Source of the DNA: an uncultured Clostridia bacterium
Lineage (GTDB): Bacteria > Bacillota > Clostridia > Lachnospirales > Anaerotignaceae
Reading direction: 5' to 3'
Length of the DNA stretch: 7,706 nt
Assembly: GCA_937888765.1 (NCBI GenBank)
Contig: CALASU010000242.1
Span: forward strand, 1 to 7,706
Part shown: in pieces, positions 1 to 5,504 of the stretch
Position numbering within the stretch: position 1 is the first letter of the stretch
Layout of the letters: the number at the start of each line of letters is the position of its first letter
Made by a program: the position numbers and the translations under genes
The notes under the pieces: model-generated
The model's database searches: none
Seen by the model: only the letters and a program-made list of their open reading frames with translations
Told to the model about the DNA's origin: nothing

Positions 1-60
1 GATCATCACTATGGATATTTTTTTATTATTGCAACTTCATTTTACAATGTGCCTCTTTTT

Positions 61-258
61 TTATGAATGATTTTTGTTATATCGCTGTTCTAATTTTTCA
101 AGCAAATCCTTTCTGGCTTTGGACAAAATGCTTTCCTCTAACTCAATGTAAATGCAGTCCCGACAAGTTCCCTGTATATCCAAAGAAATACTGTCTAAAA
201 TACAGGTATTATCTTCCCAGTAAATACAAAAAATATTTTCACACATTCTTGTAGTCAT
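61..258 (-). CDS. small Cys-rich protein, 65 aa, unknown function
   Basis: The protein has five cysteines spaced C6-x4-C11-x7-C19-x12-C32-x2-C35, with aromatic and acidic residues around them (FCIYWED at 10-16). A charged, probably helical tail rich in Lys, Glu and Leu follows (about 38-62). The pattern suggests a small metal-binding, perhaps zinc-binding, cytoplasmic protein; no signal peptide or membrane segment is visible. I chose the ATG at 258 because AGGGTGA lies 5 nt before it. The longer reading frame, opening at 318, adds 20 residues that would be encoded by the promoter itself. From memory, similar short Cys-rich proteins are common next to XRE regulators in gut Clostridia, but I cannot name a family. 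It is divergent from the XRE gene at 347, so joint regulation is plausible. No terminator is visible in bases 1-60. Function unknown; that it is a real gene is fairly sure. Confidence 0.72.
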   Translation of the reverse strand: MTTRMCENIFCIYWEDNTCILDSISLDIQGTCRDCIYIELEESILSKARKDLLEKLEQRYNKNHS

Positions 259-274
259 AAAATCACCCTGCTTT

Positions 275-303
275 ATTATAGAGTCTATTCCACTAAAAGT
301 AAA
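275..303 (-). promoter_or_regulatory. predicted sigma-A promoter of the Cys-rich gene
   Basis: Reading the minus strand, TTTACT (298-303) and a perfect TATAAT (275-280) are separated by exactly 17 bp. The predicted start falls about 10 nt before the ATG, so the mRNA leader would be very short and the Shine-Dalgarno sequence would sit at the transcript's 5' end. The short leader is unusual and leaves some doubt. Confidence 0.55.
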
Positions 304-309
304 TAGAGT
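282..309. repeat. imperfect inverted repeat between divergent genes, possible operator
   Basis: Arms AGTCTATT (282-289) and AATAGAGT (302-309) are complementary at 7 of 8 positions across a 12-bp centre, giving a centre-to-centre distance of 20 bp, about two helical turns. The repeat covers the -35 and spacer of the minus-strand promoter and ends beside a TATAAA (310-315) that could be a -10 for the XRE gene. A dimeric XRE repressor acting on both genes would fit, but this is inference. Confidence 0.4.
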
Positions 310-346
310 TATAAACACTATGGCATTCTAAACTAGGTGATATAGG

Positions 347-574
347 ATGAAAAAGTGTAATGAAATAATCCGTGATTTACGGGAAGACCATGACTTGAAT
401 CAAACCCAGATTGCAAATATTCTGCATATCGCACAGAGGACATATTCCGATTATGAATCGGGCAAGACAAGGATTCCTCTGGACAGCGTGATTATTCTGG
501 CAGAGTATTATGATGTAGATATGAATTATATCTGCGGTGTCAGTAAAATAAAAAATAAATTTCCAAAAGAGTAA
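347..574 (+). CDS. XRE-family helix-turn-helix transcriptional regulator
   Basis: A 75-residue protein that is almost entirely one Cro/CI-type HTH domain (about 5-65). Residues 18-40 (LNQTQIANIL ... RTYSDYESGKTRIP) carry the typical second helix, recognition helix and the following turn. LDSVIILAEYYDVDMNYICG (45-64) is the usual closing helix pair of the family. There is no extra sensory or peptidase domain, so it probably acts as a small dimeric DNA-binding repressor or activator. The start is supported by AGGTGAT at 335-341, 5 nt before the ATG. It is divergent from the Cys-rich gene and a likely regulator of the shared 259-346 region. It ends 4 bp before a hairpin terminator shared with the convergent chemoreceptor gene. 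The fold is certain; the target is unknown. Confidence 0.9.
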   Translation: MKKCNEIIRDLREDHDLNQTQIANILHIAQRTYSDYESGKTRIPLDSVIILAEYYDVDMNYICGVSKIKNKFPKE

Positions 575-578
575 AAAC

Positions 579-609
579 AGAACCCCCACTGAAATTCAGC
601 GGGGGTTTG
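579..609. terminator. bidirectional intrinsic terminator between XRE and chemoreceptor genes
   Basis: Arms ACCCCC and GGGGGT bracket a second short stem CTGA/TCAG with an A-C mismatch between them. On the minus strand the hairpin is followed by TTCTGTTTTT, a good U-tract for the chemoreceptor transcript. On the plus strand the tail is only TTTGTG, so XRE termination here would be weaker. Confidence 0.8.
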
Positions 610-631
610 TGATTGGGGGAGTATTTCAGAG

Positions 632-2500
632 TTAATATGCTTTGTTATGATTTGCCAGAGATTGCAGAATCTGAACTTCTTCCAGCAGATTGGTTACGCC
701 GTCACGGCTCTTATCCGCCAGTTCGGAGTTTTCATGGATAACTGCATTCACCTGTACACCTGCGGAGCGGATTTCCTGTACAGTGCGCTGCTGGCGTACA
801 GAGGCTTCCAGAATGTGTTTTGTCAGCTGGTCAGCCAATGCGGATTTTTCCATAGCCTTCTGAATGACTTCTGTTGCCTGTGCAGAAAGGTGTTCGCCGG
901 ACTGCATGATTTCCACGGTGTGACCGATCATTTCGGCGGTCTGTTTTGCAGATTCGGCACTCTTGCCTGCCAGATTTCGTACTTCATCGGCAACAACGGC
1001 AAAGCCTTTGCCTGCTGCACCCGCTCTTGCGGCTTCTACAGCGGCGTTCAGTGCCAGAATATTTGTCTGGAATGCAATATCGTCGATCGCTTTCAGGACT
1101 TTCTGGATATCGCCGGACATGGTATTGATCTCATCCATGACTTTGGTCAGGTTGGACAGGGTATTTACACCTGTTATCAGTGCCTGTTCCGCCTGTGCAG
1201 AAGCATCGCCTGCCAGTGTGATCTGTTCGTTGTCGGTTATCATCTGTGCCTCCAGTTCGTCAATGGCAGCTGTCAGCTGTGTTACGGCACTTGCCTGATT
1301 GCTGCTGCCGTATGCAAGGCGCTGTGCAGTTTCTATCTGTTCGCCGGAGAGTGCCTGCAGAGTATGGGAAATATCGACCATTTGCTGTCCTGCTTTCTGC
1401 TGTTCGTCAAGCAGTGCTTCTGTCTGTGTGATTTTTTCGCGGATGTTGCTGACCATGGTATTGATACCATCCGAAAGCTGTGCAAATTCAGGACAGGTAC
1501 GAATATCAATTTTATGATCCAGTTCGCCATGGGCGATTTTATCCAGTTCGCTGTCAATATCCTGAATCGGCAGTACAATCTGTTTTTTCAGCAGTTTGTT
1601 CAGTACGCCTACGGTTACGAGTACCACCAGAATATCACTCAGCAGGAGCAGTAATACCTGTGTATTGCGGTTGGCAACGCAGGAATGATGATCCAGATAG
1701 GAAGCGATGATATAATCGCCGATCTGTTTTGTAGTTACCAGTATTTTTTCGCCGCCGATTTTTGCAGAAACGATCTTATTTTCCAGTGCGCCTGCTTTCA
1801 GACCGATTTCTTCTGCACTCTTACCGATGAGTGCGGAATTGGGATGCCATGCAACGGTGTGGTCGGCATTCAGTGCAAAAACGCCCTCATCATCATCAAT
1901 ATAATCCTGCAGGACAATGCCGATTTCATTATTTTTCAGTGCTTCTTCCAGACGGGAAGGCTGCATGCCAATCTGTACCAGACCGGGAGCATCCTGTCTG
2001 CCTACCCCGATGTATTGGAACAGAATACCCTTTGTACCGTTAGGCTGGGGTTCCTGTGCCAGTTCCATACCGGGGTTTGTGATAATATCCATAAATGGTC
2101 TTGTCTGATCCGATGTGGACATATCAAATCCGATGTATTCTGCCACAGTGCCCTGTTGGATAATGCCGTTTTCGTCGATCACGTGCAGTTCATCTACATC
2201 CAGCAGTTCTTTGATTCTGTTCAGGTCATTTGCGGAATGGATGATTGTGGGATTCAGATGTATCATATAAGCGAAAGCACGGGCGCGGGTCAGGAAATCT
2301 TCGCTTGTACTCTGCTTCAGATTTTCAATTTCCGTGTCATTTTCCCGCAATCTTTGCTCTATACTGGTGAGCAGATAGTTCAGTCTTTCCTTGGAATCCT
2401 TCTGCACATTCAGTGTCTGGAATGCAAATACAACTACGATGGTTGCGATCATGGATAGTGTGATGATAAAACTCGCAGCTTTGATAAATTTCTTTTGCAT
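632..2500 (-). CDS. methyl-accepting chemotaxis protein, double-Cache type
   Basis: A full-length 622-residue transmembrane chemoreceptor that would pass extracellular signals to CheA/CheW. Order: membrane segment 1 at about 8-27; an extracellular sensor of about 250 residues; membrane segment 2 at about 281-303; a HAMP linker at about 304-357 (LPIQDI, then GEL); and a long coiled-coil signalling domain to the C-terminus. The conserved hairpin tip is plain at 474-511 (DIAFQTNILALNAAVEAARA, then GKGFAVVADEVRNLA). In the sensor, ELHVIDENG (104-112) with EYIGFD and GVFALNADH (206-214) with HPNSALIGK look like two successive Cache (PAS-like) subdomains, hence dCache; the ligand cannot be read from sequence. 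No C-terminal CheR-tethering pentapeptide (NWETF-like) is present. The start has GGGGG 6 nt upstream. It stands alone with its own promoter and terminator, outside any che/fli operon here, but its presence suggests a motile cell. Confidence 0.95.
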   Translation of the reverse strand: MQKKFIKAASFIITLSMIATIVVVFAFQTLNVQKDSKERLNYLLTSIEQRLRENDTEIENLKQSTSEDFLTRARAFAYMIHLNPTIIHSANDLNRIKELLDVDELHVIDENGIIQQGTVAEYIGFDMSTSDQTRPFMDIITNPGMELAQEPQPNGTKGILFQYIGVGRQDAPGLVQIGMQPSRLEEALKNNEIGIVLQDYIDDDEGVFALNADHTVAWHPNSALIGKSAEEIGLKAGALENKIVSAKIGGEKILVTTKQIGDYIIASYLDHHSCVANRNTQVLLLLLSDILVVLVTVGVLNKLLKKQIVLPIQDIDSELDKIAHGELDHKIDIRTCPEFAQLSDGINTMVSNIREKITQTEALLDEQQKAGQQMVDISHTLQALSGEQIETAQRLAYGSSNQASAVTQLTAAIDELEAQMITDNEQITLAGDASAQAEQALITGVNTLSNLTKVMDEINTMSGDIQKVLKAIDDIAFQTNILALNAAVEAARAGAAGKGFAVVADEVRNLAGKSAESAKQTAEMIGHTVEIMQSGEHLSAQATEVIQKAMEKSALADQLTKHILEASVRQQRTVQEIRSAGVQVNAVIHENSELADKSRDGVTNLLEEVQILQSLANHNKAY

Positions 2501-2559
2501 AAAAATCCCCCTTTTATACAGGTATCTTTTAGATATACAAAAATTTTCCTCTTATGGAC

Positions 2560-2588
2560 AGTCTAATCTTTTTTTATGCAAAGGTCAA
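2560..2588 (-). promoter_or_regulatory. predicted sigma-A promoter of the chemoreceptor gene
   Basis: On the minus strand TTGACC (2583-2588) and TAGACT (2560-2565) are 17 bp apart, giving a leader of about 50 nt. I looked for a sigma-28 type motility promoter (TAAA, then CCGATA about 15 bp on) and found none. A second pair, TTGTAT and TATAAA with 16 bp between, lies closer to the gene but would place the RNA start at the ribosome binding site. Confidence 0.5.
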
Positions 2589-2658
2589 CCGCTATCGGGA
2601 AATCTTACAGATATCTTTAAAGAGTTGTATTTAGATTGTAAAAAGGGGATGTCTGCAT

Positions 2659-2708
2659 AAAAAAGGACTATGAAAAATACATAATCATGTATTTTCACAG
2701 TCCTTTTT
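2659..2708 (-). terminator. long intrinsic terminator after mecA
   Basis: A nearly continuous stem of about 21 bp: outer arms AAAAAGGACT and AGTCCTTTTT, one A-C mismatch, then TGAAAAATACAT against ATGTATTTTCA with one bulged A, and a 4-nt loop. It begins 1 bp after the mecA stop codon and ends in a T-run on both strands. It separates the mecA transcript from the chemoreceptor promoter 71 bp further on. Confidence 0.85.
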
Positions 2709-2709
2709 A

Positions 2710-3360
2710 TTATCCAAAAGTTTTTGCCAATGCCTTCACGGCTTTTTCTTCCAGAATGGTCTGACCGTGTTCCAGAAGGTAATATTTTGCCAGTGGTGTA
2801 GAAACGTGCTTATGACCGTATTCCTGTAAGATCAGTTCCAGATCCTCTGCGGATTCCTCTGTGTGGTAGGCATCCTGCTGCAGGATGAGGAAATATTTGC
2901 CGTCATTTTTATAGATCGCACTTTCGCCCTTGAAATTGTCTTCCAGACGAACGCTTACCTGGATTACATCATCCAGCTGGGGGAAAGAATAGATGAGCAG
3001 ATCGGAATGCTTATCTTCTGTCTGTTCCATGGTATCCAGTGGTTTCTTCTTCCAGCGGTGCAGTTCGTGTGCCTGAGAGAACAGCTCTGCACTTTTCTGC
3101 GGTGTTTTATCTTTATTTGTTACCTTTGTGATAATCAGCATCAGACCATCCATGCCGGAGGGAACGGCTTCTACCATAAGCGGTGTGTTTTCGGTAATGA
3201 AATCATATTCATCCAGTACCTGTTCCATCAGATCCCGAAACAGGGACTGTGTTTTTTCGGACGGGGTAATCAGATCTTCCAGTGTGATTTCTCTTTCTTT
3301 CAGATCCTCTTTGGTTAAGGTCAGTTTCAACTGATTTTCGCTGATTCTTTCTACTTTCAT
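2710..3360 (-). CDS. mecA: MecA-family adaptor protein (ClpC adaptor)
   Basis: A 216-residue protein, the usual length for MecA, the cytoplasmic adaptor that delivers substrates to the ClpC-ClpP protease (ComK in Bacillus). The N-terminus MKVERISENQLKLTLTKEDL and the acidic stretch LMEQVLDEYDFI (44-55) match the substrate-binding N-domain. Charged linkers (81-120) follow, then a C-terminal domain of about 120-216 (LLIYSFPQLDDVIQVS, then LEHGQTI near 196-202) like the ClpC-binding half. The longer open frame, to 3480, would add 40 residues across the promoter. The ATG at 3360 is preceded by AGGAG at 7 nt, so I use it. It is monocistronic, with a promoter at 3435-3463 and a terminator right after the stop. 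The substrate here is unknown; no competence genes are in view. The family is confident; the symbol is by family resemblance. Confidence 0.85.
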   Translation of the reverse strand: MKVERISENQLKLTLTKEDLKEREITLEDLITPSEKTQSLFRDLMEQVLDEYDFITENTPLMVEAVPSGMDGLMLIITKVTNKDKTPQKSAELFSQAHELHRWKKKPLDTMEQTEDKHSDLLIYSFPQLDDVIQVSVRLEDNFKGESAIYKNDGKYFLILQQDAYHTEESAEDLELILQEYGHKHVSTPLAKYYLLEHGQTILEEKAVKALAKTFG

Positions 3361-3434
3361 GCTATCACTCCTATGCTTGTGCAGGAAAACAGTCGTTCTT
3401 GTTTTGACTGTACAATCTTTTGGAAATATAGTAT

Positions 3435-3463
3435 AGTATAGTAAATTGGCGGGAAGATGTAAA
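3435..3463 (-). promoter_or_regulatory. predicted sigma-A promoter of mecA
   Basis: On the minus strand TTTACA (3458-3463) and TATACT (3435-3440) are 17 bp apart. The -10 is followed by further overlapping TATACT/TATATT repeats, which may allow several start points. The leader to the ATG is about 70 nt. Confidence 0.65.
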
Positions 3464-3480
3464 GAGGTGAATTCCGCCAA
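3446..3480. repeat. inverted repeat flanking the mecA -35, possible operator
   Basis: Arms TTGGCGGGAA (3446-3455) and TTCCGCCAA (3472-3480) are complementary over 9 bp apart from one bulged G. One arm lies in the mecA promoter spacer and the other just upstream of its -35, so the -35 sits inside the repeat. The site does not match the CtsR direct repeat or the HrcA CIRCE element. Confidence 0.45.
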
Positions 3481-3485
3481 TCTTC

Positions 3486-3515
3486 TTGTTTTATAAAAAT
3501 TTCATTTCTTATAAA
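3486..3515 (+). promoter_or_regulatory. predicted promoter of the 3643 leader and gene
   Basis: TTGTTT (3486-3491) and TATAAA (3510-3515) are 18 bp apart, which would start RNA near 3522, just before the folded leader. The -35 is only half consensus. Support also comes from context: a plus-strand terminator at 3587-3613 needs a start between the divergent mecA promoter and itself. Confidence 0.5.
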
Positions 3516-3519
3516 ACAA
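3486..3519. repeat. perfect 11-bp inverted repeat over a promoter
   Basis: TTGTTTTATAA (3486-3496) and TTATAAAACAA (3509-3519) are exact reverse complements with 12 bp between them. The arms coincide with the predicted -35 and -10 of the rightward promoter. Neither strand has a T-run after it, so it is not a terminator. A dimeric DNA-binding protein covering the promoter is a reasonable reading. Confidence 0.55.
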
Positions 3520-3521
3520 AA

Positions 3522-3613
3522 AAACTCCGGGGGATCGCACTGCGGCGGCAAGGTAGTTAGTCGCAAGCGACACCGCCGCAGGCGGAGCATTTCGCCAGGC
3601 GAAATGCTTTTTT
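3522..3613 (+). ncRNA. structured 5' leader with attenuator-like terminator, or dispersed palindromic element
   Basis: This stretch is about two-thirds G+C by hand count, between A+T-rich flanks. Visible pairings: CTCCG (3525-3529) with CGGAG (3583-3587); TGCGGCGG (3541-3548) with CCGCCGCA (3573-3580); an inner GTCGC/GCGAC hairpin (3560-3571); and a terminator hairpin at 3587-3607. CCGCC (3573-3577) can instead fold locally with GGCGG (3581-3585), which would break the 8-bp stem, so two exclusive folds exist. No T-box sequence or known riboswitch core was recognised. It may be a regulatory leader of the 3643 gene, a small RNA, or a copy of a dispersed palindromic repeat. Confidence 0.45.
3587..3613 (+). 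terminator. strong intrinsic terminator just upstream of the 533-aa gene
   Basis: Arms GCATTTCGCC (3587-3596) and GGCGAAATGC (3598-3607) are perfectly complementary and followed by six Ts. It reads rightward only; the minus side lacks a T-run. The gene to its left (mecA) points away, so it can only stop a short transcript from the 3486-3522 region. It ends 29 bp before the next start codon. Confidence 0.8.
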
Positions 3614-3642
3614 AAAAATTTTATGAGTAAGGAGGAAAAAAA

Positions 3643-5244
3643 GTGAAAAAATTACGCATGGTTCTTGCGGTTCTGACGCTGGTTGTATGGGCGGGTGCAT
3701 ACTATTACTATCTGCCTGCACTGAATATACATTCTGAAGAATCGTGGATTTTTTTTGCGGGGGCATTGCTGGTTGGGCTGGTACTGAATTTCCTTTCTGT
3801 CTTCAAAGCGGTTTTTCTGGATAAGGATACAGGAACCCCTTTGCAGAAGCTGAAACGTCTGCTGATCGTGCCTGTGGCACTGCTGGTGGTTTACGGTGTT
3901 GGCACACTGCTGTCTTCTCCCATTCTGCGTGCATCTGCTTATCATCAGCTGCTGGATGTGCAGACAGGCGATTTTGCGACAGACATCCATGAAGTTAACT
4001 ATAACCAGATTCCCATTCTGGATAAGGATTCTGCGGCAAAGCTGGCAGAGCGTGAAATGGGGAGTATGGTGGATATGGTTTCCCAGTATGAGGTCAGCCC
4101 GTATTTCAGCCAGATCAACTATCAGGGCAAGCCTGTCCGTGTGACACCCCTGCAGTACGGCGATCTGATCAAATGGTTCACAAACCGCGGTACAGGTATC
4201 CCTGCTTATATGCAGATTGATATGACAACGCAGGACGTGGAGCTGATCAAACTGGAAGACGGTATTAAGATTTCTCCTTTTGAGCATTTCGGCAGAAATC
4301 TCCAGAGATACATCCGCTTCCGTTATCCTACAGCGATGATTCGCAGCTATAACTTTGAAATCAACGAAGACGGCACGCCTTTCTGGGTGTGCGGTGTAGC
4401 GGATAAGACCATTGGGCTGTTTGGCGGTACAGATATCAAAGGTGCAATCGTAGTCAATGCCGTAACAGGCGAGCATGTATATTACCCTGTGGAAGAAGTG
4501 CCGAAATGGGTGGATAAAGTCTATGATTCCGCTCTGCTGATCGAACAGTACGATTATCATGGTATGCTGAAAAACGGCTTTATCAACAGCATGTTCGGAC
4601 AGAGAGGATGTCTGGTTTCTACAGAAGGCTATAACTATATTGCTCTGGATGATGACGTTTGGGTATATACAGGCGTTACTTCCATCGGCGGCGATGAATC
4701 CAATGTAGGGTTCGTATTGATGAACTCTCGTACAAAGGAAACAAAATATTATCAGATTTCCGGTGCAAAGGAAATTTCTGCGATGTCCTCCGCAGAGGGG
4801 CAGGTACAGCATCTGAATTATCAGGCAACCTTCCCGATTCTGCTGAATATTGCAAATGAACCCACATACTTCCTTTCTCTGAAGGACAATGCAGGTCTGG
4901 TAAAGAAATATGCAATGGTAAATATCCAGAAATATCAGATTGTAGCCATTGGCGATACCGTAGCGGAATGTGAAAAGGTATATCGCAATCTGATGGCAGG
5001 CAGCGGTATCAGCAACGTGGATACTTCCAAGGCGGAAACACTGGAAGGTACGATCACGATGCTGAAGGATATCGTATATGAAGGCAATACCTATTATTAT
5101 TTCATGGTAGAAGGAAATGATAACCTCTTTGAAGTGAAACCCAAAGAGCATGTGGCAATGCTGAAAAAACAGGTTGGCAGCTGGGTTAAGCTCGAATATG
5201 TTTCCGGCTACAACGGTGTAAATACAGTTCTTGATGCAGAATAA
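3643..5244 (+). CDS. conserved-looking membrane-anchored protein, 533 aa, unknown function
   Basis: I do not recognise the family. The start is GTG at 3643, with a perfect AAGGAGG at 3629-3635, 7 nt upstream. Three hydrophobic segments lie near the N-terminus: about 5-24, 35-57 and 73-92. They are joined by short loops, including a Lys/Arg-rich one (LQKLKRL). The remaining 440 residues are soluble in character and probably lie outside the membrane, given an odd number of segments and a cytoplasmic N-terminus. They are rich in Tyr, Gly and beta-type sequence, with a distinctive block at 264-322 (DIKGAIVVNAVTGEHVYYPV, then EEVPKWVDKVYDS, then GFINSMFGQRG). The last 65 residues (LEGTITMLKDI to the end) resemble a small beta-barrel, possibly OB-like. 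No catalytic motif is evident. It is monocistronic: a folded leader and terminator before it, and a terminator 22 bp after it. Confidence 0.88.
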   Translation: MKKLRMVLAVLTLVVWAGAYYYYLPALNIHSEESWIFFAGALLVGLVLNFLSVFKAVFLDKDTGTPLQKLKRLLIVPVALLVVYGVGTLLSSPILRASAYHQLLDVQTGDFATDIHEVNYNQIPILDKDSAAKLAEREMGSMVDMVSQYEVSPYFSQINYQGKPVRVTPLQYGDLIKWFTNRGTGIPAYMQIDMTTQDVELIKLEDGIKISPFEHFGRNLQRYIRFRYPTAMIRSYNFEINEDGTPFWVCGVADKTIGLFGGTDIKGAIVVNAVTGEHVYYPVEEVPKWVDKVYDSALLIEQYDYHGMLKNGFINSMFGQRGCLVSTEGYNYIALDDDVWVYTGVTSIGGDESNVGFVLMNSRTKETKYYQISGAKEISAMSSAEGQVQHLNYQATFPILLNIANEPTYFLSLKDNAGLVKKYAMVNIQKYQIVAIGDTVAECEKVYRNLMAGSGISNVDTSKAETLEGTITMLKDIVYEGNTYYYFMVEGNDNLFEVKPKEHVAMLKKQVGSWVKLEYVSGYNGVNTVLDAE

Positions 5245-5265
5245 TATATAATAGGATACTATTTT

Positions 5266-5297
5266 AAAAGAGCGGAGTGGAAAACTCTGCTCTTTTT
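5266..5297 (+). terminator. intrinsic terminator after the 533-aa gene
   Basis: AAAAGAGCGGAGT and ACTCTGCTCTTTT pair through 13 positions with one G-U wobble around a GGAAA loop, ending in a run of five Ts. It starts 22 bp after the stop codon. The left flank gives four Ts on the opposite strand, a weak reverse signal. Confidence 0.85.
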
Positions 5298-5327
5298 GTT
5301 GTATTTTAAAGGTTTTTCGCAAGAATT

Positions 5328-5430
5328 ACGGGCGATTCTTACAAATTTATGAAAAAACGGGCATTTTGTTGACACTTTAGAAAGATGAATGTAAAATGTA
5401 TACGGTAAAATAGGCGGGAAACGGGCGTTT
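5328..5430 (+). repeat. three ACGGGC direct repeats around the LysM promoter
   Basis: ACGGGCGATT (5328-5337), ACGGGCATTT (5357-5366) and ACGGGCGTTT (5421-5430) share ACGGGC and a TT end. Two lie upstream of the -35 and one in the early leader, at start-to-start distances of 29 and 64 bp. The first lies within a 6-bp inverted repeat AAGAAT/ATTCTT (5321-5340). They may be binding sites for an activator or repressor, or chance in a short stretch. Confidence 0.35.
5369..5397 (+). promoter_or_regulatory. strong sigma-A promoter of the LysM gene
   Basis: A perfect TTGACA (5369-5374) and TAAAAT (5392-5397) are separated by 17 bp. RNA would start near 5404, leaving a leader of about 100 nt before the ATG. 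This is the best promoter in the window and probably also drives rho. Confidence 0.85.
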
Positions 5431-5432
5431 CC
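5417..5432 (+). other. small hairpin in the LysM mRNA leader
   Basis: GGAAACG and CGTTTCC are perfect reverse complements two bases apart, so six pairs around a four-base loop are possible. It lies about 13 nt from the predicted RNA 5' end and has no T-run, so it is not a terminator. It could protect the 5' end or be incidental. The rest of the leader, 5433-5491, is A+T-rich with nothing else recognised. Confidence 0.35.
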
Positions 5433-5504
5433 GACCATGAATATATGAGAAGAAGAAATCCTTTATATATCAATGTAACAGAAAATGAAAACGGAGGTTA
5501 AAGC

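Noticed and set aside
1..60. Terminator for the Cys-rich gene
   Set aside because: Minus-strand transcription after the stop meets no convincing hairpin and no T-run in that direction; the T-rich stretch at 17-31 lies on the plus strand.
647..1654. Open frame of 335 codons on the plus strand, opposite the chemoreceptor gene
   Set aside because: It is an antisense shadow: the minus-strand frame encodes a complete, clearly recognisable chemoreceptor, and this frame gives a Cys/Phe-rich protein with no domain and no credible ribosome binding site.
2521..2540. Small palindrome TATCT-TTT-AGATA in the chemoreceptor leader
   Set aside because: Only five pairs in A+T-rich DNA, with no relation to promoter elements; chance is likely.
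2501..2600. Sigma-28 (motility) promoter for the chemoreceptor gene
   Set aside because: TAAA occurs, but no CCGATA-like -10 follows at 15-16 bp; a sigma-A type pair fits better.
3361..3480. N-terminal extension of MecA by 40 residues
   Set aside because: The extension would be encoded across the -35/-10 region and leader. MecA proteins begin at the MKVERI-type sequence, and AGGAG lies at the right distance before that ATG.
3522..3613. T-box or known riboswitch
   Set aside because: The T-box antiterminator sequence (GGTGG-ACCGCG type) is absent, and no known ligand-binding core was recognised in the leader.
3623..3646. Seven-codon mini-frame (MSKEEKK) whose stop TGA overlaps the GTG start at 3643
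   Set aside because: It contains the ribosome binding site of the next gene as its own codons and has no ribosome binding site itself. The overlap is most simply a coincidence, though translational coupling cannot be excluded.
3652..5322. Open frame of 556 codons on the minus strand, opposite the 533-aa gene
   Set aside because: Longer than the real gene, but it yields a Cys/His/Ile-rich sequence without domains. The plus-strand frame has a perfect ribosome binding site, membrane segments and a fitting terminator.
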